Positions 1-5,590 of a stretch of DNA of 5,590 nucleotides are shown one piece after another. The stretch is from Nitrospinota bacterium. Lineage in GTDB: Bacteria > Nitrospirota > Nitrospiria > Nitrospirales > UBA8639. The stretch is from contig JADFRB010000157.1 in assembly GCA_022561525.1 (NCBI GenBank), forward strand, positions 1 to 5,590, given 5' to 3'. Both the position numbers and the translations under genes were made by a program. The notes below the pieces were generated by a model. The model saw only the letters and a list, made by a program, of their open reading frames with translations, was not told the DNA's origin and ran no database searches. The first letter of the stretch is position 1. Each line of letters begins with the position of its first letter.

Positions 1-314
1 CCGGGCCAACTGGCTGGCCGCGGTACTTTGCACTTCAAGCAGCATAATCGCGCCGCGCGATTGAAAAGCGTCGGCAAATTCCTTGGCGAAGCCCTCGGAT
101 GCGTCTGCCTCGAAAACCGACAACATCCCGGTCACGCCGTAGGAAAGGCCGTGTTTCTTGCCGATTTCCTCGAGCGGGGGCCGCGGCGGAGGATCGCCCG
201 TCGGTTCGGCATCGACCGGGCCGCTGTACTGCCATTTTTCGTACTCATCCGTTTCCGGAATCCATGGTCGCGCTTCCTCTTAAGATTCGATGGTTGTCTG
301 TAAGTCATCGACAT
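1..314 (-). CDS. Unrecognised protein, N-terminal part, runs off the left edge; apparent frameshift near its start
   Basis: I do not recognise this gene. On the minus strand a frame is open from about 279 to the window edge. It reads like a real protein: it begins EEARPWIPETDEYEKWQYSG, has a proline-rich stretch, then a segment resembling a helix followed by a strand (FAKEFADAFQSRGAIMLLEV). Its codons end mostly in G or C, unlike the AT-richer DNA to the right. The frame has a TAA directly before it (280-282) and no early ATG. A good start lies just upstream in another frame: ATG at 314-312, preceded by AGAGG about nine bases away, encoding MSMTYRQPSNLK. Restoring one base at 280-283 would fuse the two into a single sensible N-terminus. 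I therefore infer a frameshifted gene or a base-call error. No membrane segment or known motif is visible. The alternative is that only the downstream frame is real, with a GTG or ATG start near residue 50. Confidence 0.45.
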
Positions 315-498
315 AGTAGTAAACCTCTTGATTGAAAAACACTAAGGGATTAATTGTAGATTCCTTATCTCCAAAGTGTCAAATAACGAATCTTGAAATC
401 AACCACTCGTTGCAATACTTTCTCGAAGTTTACCCGCTGGAGGCTGAAAGGCCAAAGTCTTTCGAGGGCGTTAATTCAATCCTAAGGCCACGTTGTCC

Positions 499-605
499 TA
501 TAGTGTTTTAACCTTCAATTAAGACATCTTAACAATCCCTCGCCCCCATGGAATGGGGGAGAGGGCAAGGGTGAGGGGGTCTTAACGAACGTTTAAAACA
601 CTATA
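499..605. repeat. MITE-like element with 13-bp terminal inverted repeats and internal hairpin
   Basis: The ends are perfect inverted repeats: 499-511 (TATAGTGTTTTAA) and 593-605 (TTAAAACACTATA). A second pair sits just inside: TTAAGAC at 519-525 and GTCTTAA at 579-585. TTAAGA/TCTTAA also forms its own small palindrome at 519-532. The centre holds a GC-rich hairpin: CCCTC 537-541 with GAGGG 561-565, and CCCCCAT 543-549 with ATGGGGG 553-559, closed by GGA. There is no coding capacity. The outermost bases on both sides are TA, which would fit a TA target-site duplication as made by IS630/Tc1-mariner-type transposases. That assignment is inference, since TA is also part of the palindrome. The internal GAGGGCAAGGGTGAGGGG string resembles REP-type intergenic repeats common in many bacteria. 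Confidence 0.6.
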
Positions 606-692
606 ATAACAGACGCGCGCTAATTATGGGCCACGGCTTTAATCGCGACGACCCCATGCGTCTTCGCTTTCTTGTGCTGATAAAAGCGCTGA

Positions 693-836
693 ATGACAGA
701 AATCAAGTATGTGCTCAGTGGCAAGGGTAACTGCAAGGTCTTCGTCTACAAAAAACATGGCAAATACAATGCCGCCTATAGTTGTAACGGTAGCAGCATT
801 AAGGGCGACGCTGGCGGCTACACAATATACGACTAG
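693..836 (+). CDS. Possible small protein, 47 aa, unrecognised
   Basis: An ATG-to-TAG frame encodes MTEIKYVLSGKGNCKVFVYK followed by KHGKYNAAYSCNGSSIKGDAGGYTIYD. It is lysine-, glycine- and tyrosine-rich with two cysteines (residues 14 and 31) and a basic N-terminal half. It reads more like a small soluble or secreted-type protein than random translation. Against it: the ATG follows directly on an in-frame TGA, no clear Shine-Dalgarno lies upstream, and the surrounding 600-1000 region is otherwise non-coding. A minus-strand frame with identical codon boundaries (639-890, GTG start) is hydrophobic, as expected for the antisense of a hydrophilic frame, so the two are mutually exclusive candidates. 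It may also be a fragment of a decayed longer gene. No family is recognised. Confidence 0.3.
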   Translation: MTEIKYVLSGKGNCKVFVYKKHGKYNAAYSCNGSSIKGDAGGYTIYD

Positions 837-1023
837 TACGTACGAGTATTCGGCACGTAGAAGTGCGAGCGCAGTGAGACCACAGACCACCCGTGCGCTT
901 AGGGGACGTAGAGGCTGTGAAGAAATCGTCTTTCCCGCGGTGAGTCTCTGGGGCAGGGTGCGGCAGGTCTATTGGTTTTGAATTGGGTAGTAATTGGCGT
1001 GTGACGTTTGCATGCATCCAGTA

Positions 1024-1041
1024 GGGGTCAAGTCGGGGTCA
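1024..1041 (+). repeat. Tandem GGGGTCA units at the left end of the RAYT remnant
   Basis: GGGGTCA occurs at 1024-1030 and again at 1035-1041, an 11-bp period, about 42 bases before the transposase ATG. Transposases of this RAYT type are often preceded by GGGGTCAG-type ends, and the same heptamer starts the palindromic element at 2577-2655. I take this as the left terminal or REP-like sequence of the transposase unit. The heptamer is short enough that some of the similarity could be chance. Confidence 0.4.
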
Positions 1042-1082
1042 GGAAGCTTGTTTCATGATATAGATTCGTTTACGGTGTCGTC

Positions 1083-1485
1083 ATGTCCCGCCCCGTCCGC
1101 CCCGACCCGTCCGCATAGAATACGACCATGCGTTGTATTATGTGATGAAGCGGGGCGAGGGCGGCAATGGATCTTTTACTCCGATACGGACTACCACCCC
1201 TTTCTGGATACCCTCGCCGCCGCGCATGAACGCTTTGGGTTGGTGATTCATGGGTACGGCTTGATGGGCCATCATTACCATCTCCTCCTTCAAACCCCGC
1301 ACGGGAATCTTGGCCGCGCCATGCGCCACATCAATGGCGTATACACCCAACGGTATAACCGCCTGCCACGCCCAGCTGGGCCCTGATTCAAAGGGCGCGA
1401 CAACGCCAGCTTGGGCGAGAAGGATCGCTATCTCTTGCCGCTCTCCCGGGATATTCATCGGACTGAACCCGGTGTCCGTTTTCAT
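1083..1485 (+). pseudogene. Decayed REP-associated tyrosine transposase (Y1/HUH, IS200-like, RAYT)
   Basis: RAYTs are single-strand HUH transposases linked to REP palindromes. Family features are spread over three frames. They start with MSRPVR at 1083. RIEYDHALYYVMKRGE from 1112 matches the typical MSRPLRIEYPGALYHVMSRG opening. RQWIFYSDTDYHPFLDTL follows, then GLMGHHYHLLLQTP with the HUH residues H-Y-H at 1273-1281, then MRHINGVYTQRYNR, and after a TGA (1384-1386) FKGRDN and KDRYLLPLSRDIH. Lesions seen: cccgtccgc at 1092-1100 recurs at 1106-1114, a 14-bp duplication that shifts frame; about one base is missing near 1158-1160; there is an in-frame TGA; and the usual IHLNPVR continues as NPV only after another frame change near 1470. 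The tyrosine expected in FQGRYK, which aligns with the IS200 catalytic region, reads Asp. The usual C-terminal third is not recognisable. It cannot make an active enzyme. Confidence 0.85.
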
Positions 1486-1594
1486 TGAACCAATACAAGT
1501 GCCCCCTGGTCGAATCGTATCATCCATGGTGATTTGGTTAAGATCAGAGCAAGGATCCATAGATTTTAACTTTGGGTTGAAGATGAGGGATGGA

Positions 1595-1620
1595 AGGAGG
1601 CGGAATTGCTCCAACCTCCT
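1595..1620 (-). terminator. Hairpin downstream of the TPR lipoprotein gene, possible weak terminator
   Basis: AGGAGG at 1595-1600 pairs with CCTCCT at 1615-1620, and GGA at 1602-1604 pairs with TCC at 1610-1612, around an ATTGC loop. On the minus strand it lies about 47 bases beyond the lipoprotein stop. The following bases (TTCCATCCC) are not a clean U-tract, so a function as an intrinsic terminator is uncertain. It may only be a structured remnant near the transposase scar. Confidence 0.25.
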
Positions 1621-1666
1621 CCACAGGGTCACGCAAACCGGAGGGCACTTTCTTTCCCTTCAAAAA

Positions 1667-2131
1667 TCAGCTACCGATATGCGCTTGCAAAATGTCTGAG
1701 TCTTTTATGCTTGGATTATCCGGGGCGAGGTCCAGGGCAATTTTGAAATGATTCGTAGCCTCACCATGGTTTCCGAGTTTGTCTAGCGTCAACGCGAGAT
1801 TATAGTGAGCCTCCGCAAGTTTGGCATTCGCGGCGATGGCCTTTTGAAAATTTTCCTTTGCCACATCCCAATGGCTTTGTTGATATTGACTGACTCCCTC
1901 CTTATTGTCTCCAGCCCCAGCAGCATCCTCAGGTACGAGGAGCGCAACAGGATCTGTTGCTGGAACGGCGGTTTCCATTTTGGTATCCGCTGAAGTTTCT
2001 GCAGAAGGCTCGGCTTCACTCGTTGCAGTTGTTTCAGATTTCGATGGTTCTGAAACTTCACTTGAATCGCATCCACTAATTAACCCAACGATCAATACGA
2101 TCAGCACTAACGCGAATACTTGCTGCCTCAT
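1667..2131 (-). CDS. Small TPR-repeat lipoprotein, 154 aa
   Basis: The protein starts MRQQVFALVLIVLIVGLISG followed by Cys21. This is a type II signal peptide with a hydrophobic core and a lipobox I-S-G-C, so it should be exported, lipidated on Cys21 and anchored in a membrane facing the periplasm. Residues 22-75 are a Ser/Thr/Glu/Ala-rich linker, probably disordered. Residues about 80-140 carry two tetratricopeptide repeats: YQQSHWDVAKENFQKAIAAN, then AEAHYNLALTLDKLGNHGEA ending in ALDLAPDNP, the typical TPR turn. TPRs bind partner proteins, but the partner is unknown and no enzymatic motif is seen. I chose ATG 2131 over the in-frame ATG at 2266 because it gives a clean signal peptide and has AAGGAG six or so bases upstream. 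The gene stands alone, divergent from nothing and converging on the transposase remnant. Two repeats are few for a TPR protein, so it may act as a small adaptor. Confidence 0.85.
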   Translation of the reverse strand: MRQQVFALVLIVLIVGLISGCDSSEVSEPSKSETTATSEAEPSAETSADTKMETAVPATDPVALLVPEDAAGAGDNKEGVSQYQQSHWDVAKENFQKAIAANAKLAEAHYNLALTLDKLGNHGEATNHFKIALDLAPDNPSIKDSDILQAHIGS

Positions 2132-2264
2132 AGACTTCTCCTTCCTTGAATGGTGATAAAAACTTCTGGAATTTGGCAGGCCCAGGAATTGTGAATTGTC
2201 CGAGATACTCTTCTCGGTGCAATGAGCATTCCAGTGGGGATACTCCTCCATAACGGAGCCCGTC

Positions 2265-2292
2265 ATTATCCCAACCCTAAATTAGTTGTCTT
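2265..2292 (-). promoter_or_regulatory. Candidate sigma70-like promoter for the TPR lipoprotein gene
   Basis: On the minus strand AAGACA (2292-2287) and GATAAT (2270-2265) are separated by 16 bases. The -10 matches consensus at five of six positions and the -35 at four of six. Transcription would start near 2258, leaving a leader of about 125 bases before the SD at 2138-2144. It is a pattern match only. Confidence 0.3.
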
Positions 2293-2303
2293 GGCAACCC
2301 TAA
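2272..2303 (-). promoter_or_regulatory. Paired TTAGGGTTG direct repeats over the lipoprotein promoter
   Basis: The nonamer TTAGGGTTG (gene strand) occurs at 2303-2295 and 2280-2272, 23 bases apart, about two helical turns. One copy lies just upstream of the candidate -35 and the other inside the -35/-10 spacer. This geometry suits a dimeric regulator or response regulator, but no regulator is identified. A related TTAGGGT is found on the opposite strand at 2354-2360. Confidence 0.3.
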
Positions 2304-2576
2304 TGACAAGAAAAATAGGAAATGAATGTGAGCGTACCTGCGTGAAAAGGACTTTAGGGTAAGAAGTTTGTGCCTATTCCGTGAAACTGTCAAGCCCAAG
2401 AAGATAATGGCATTTCACAAAATTGGGGTCATTATCACGAGCACGCGTCCCACGAAGAATGAAGGTCGAGCACGATTTCTTGTGGTGCTTTTTGGGCAGC
2501 TGTGGTTTGGAAGTGACAAAAAATGTTATCTGAACTTACGGTACCCTCTCATCCCCCAACCAGCGTTGAAAAAAAT

Positions 2577-2655
2577 AAAGGGGTCAGACTCGATTAAAGA
2601 GGGAATATTGTGTATGGAGATGCGCAATTTCATTTTAATCGAGTCTGACCCCTTT
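2577..2655. repeat. 79-bp palindromic REP/MITE-like element; also terminator-like after secA
   Basis: Arms 2577-2598 and 2634-2655 are perfect 22-bp inverted repeats; the left arm starts AAAGGGGTCAGACTCGATT and the right arm ends in its complement. The 35-base centre contains a weak stem (ATTGTG with CGCAAT). GGGGTCAG is the same string found before the transposase remnant at 1035-1042, so the element may belong to the RAYT/REP class. It lies 74 bases past the secA stop. In the secA direction the second arm is followed by CCCCTTTATTTTTTT, and on the plus strand by CCCCTTTTT, so it can plausibly act as a bidirectional rho-independent terminator. No coding capacity is present. Confidence 0.75.
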
Positions 2656-2729
2656 TTCACTGCTTTTTTTTTCGGACTGGTTTAAAGAGTGAGGAAACGT
2701 TTCTTGAAAATGGCTGGATTGGCGTTCAC

Positions 2730-5432
<2,703 letters not shown>

Positions 5433-5492
5433 AGAATGTTCACAGGGTTCAGGGGAACATAGGCAACATGTTTCGCGATCGGTTTTCCAAGT

Positions 5493-5520
5493 AGTATACC
5501 TGAAAGGATTCTTGAAGCAA
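5493..5520 (-). promoter_or_regulatory. Candidate sigma70 promoter of secA
   Basis: On the minus strand TTGCTT (5520-5515) and TATACT (5498-5493) are 16 bases apart. The -10 matches TATAAT at five of six positions; the -35 is weaker (TTG retained). A start near 5486 gives a leader of about 54 bases. The leader has no strong SD before the ATG at 5432. Confidence 0.45.
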
Positions 5521-5590
5521 CCGGATAGGGTTCGCGCGAGAATAACTTCCCCTGTTTGGGTGCTGAGACACCTGTCTGGCAAAGCGCGAG

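Larger units (their letters stand above)
2132..2729. other. Non-coding stretch between the lipoprotein gene and secA
   Basis: This 598-base gap carries the lipoprotein promoter region at its left end and the 22-bp-arm palindrome at its right end. Between about 2310 and 2570 I see no gene I can support. A plus-strand frame at 2368-2685 runs through the palindrome and has no SD or recognisable protein features. A weak imperfect hairpin near 2450-2484 and a duplicated CGAGCACG (2438-2445, 2467-2474) suggest more degraded repeat material. The heptamer GGGGTCA also occurs at 2425-2431. Confidence 0.5.

Noticed and set aside
28..303. Plus-strand TTG frame of 91 codons, Arg/Phe-rich
   Set aside because: It is the antisense of the better minus-strand frame and has the skewed composition expected of a shadow; no SD.
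639..890. Minus-strand GTG frame, 83 codons, hydrophobic centre
   Set aside because: The start is weak and lacks an SD. Its hydrophobicity is explained as the complement of the hydrophilic plus-strand frame. Kept only as an alternative to the 693-836 candidate.
1310..1699. Plus-strand 129-codon ORF past the transposase
   Set aside because: Only a short NPVSVF piece resembles the family's NPVRA; the remainder is out-of-frame transposase and non-coding sequence.
2368..2685. Plus-strand 105-codon ORF
   Set aside because: It runs through both arms of the palindromic repeat, ends in a poly-T-derived Phe stretch, and has no SD or recognisable feature.
5433..5582. 50-codon N-terminal extension of SecA (ATG at 5582)
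   Set aside because: The extension has no SecA-like content, overlaps a good -10/-35 pair, and SecA proteins begin with the ML-LLN/FGS motif at 5432.

Overview
The window looks like a bacterial chromosome segment of moderate GC. One well-conserved housekeeping gene, secA, fills the right half on the minus strand. The left half is sparsely coding and scarred by repeats and decayed sequence. The organism cannot be named with certainty. The SecA has the full-length Gram-negative/Nitrospirota-type layout: a short acidic/charged insertion before [16 protein letters not shown] and a C-terminal zinc-binding SEC-C tail. There is also a lipoprotein with a classical lipobox. A member of Nitrospirota or a related environmental diderm is my best guess, at low confidence.

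Layout, left to right. Positions 1-314 hold the 5' part of an unrecognised GC-rich gene on the minus strand that leaves the window. It reads well in one frame but needs a one-base correction near 280-283 to join its ATG and ribosome binding site. Positions 315-1082 are largely non-coding. They contain a 107-bp MITE-like element with 13-bp perfect terminal inverted repeats (499-605), a possible 47-codon small ORF (693-836), and two tandem GGGGTCA units just before a transposase remnant. Positions 1083-1485 (+) are a clearly decayed Y1/REP-associated tyrosine transposase (RAYT, HUH family). The HUH motif is still visible, but the reading frame is broken by a 14-bp duplication, a one-base shift, an in-frame stop and a late frame change. 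Positions 1667-2131 (-) encode a small TPR lipoprotein with its own SD and a candidate promoter carrying two TTAGGGTTG direct repeats. Positions 2132-2729 are non-coding. Near their end is a 79-bp palindromic element with 22-bp perfect arms (2577-2655), which begins with the GGGGTCA string also seen upstream of the transposase remnant and sits about 75 bp past the secA stop. Positions 2730-5432 (-) are complete secA, with a sigma70-like promoter at 5493-5520.

The genes do not form an obvious pathway. SecA drives protein export through SecYEG. The TPR lipoprotein would be a Sec (or Tat) client by virtue of its signal peptide, but no specific functional link is shown. The interesting material is the repeat ecology: a dying RAYT, RAYT-type palindromes, and a separate TA-flanked MITE within 2.2 kb. 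I saw no convincing undescribed multi-gene system, CRISPR array, tRNA or rRNA.
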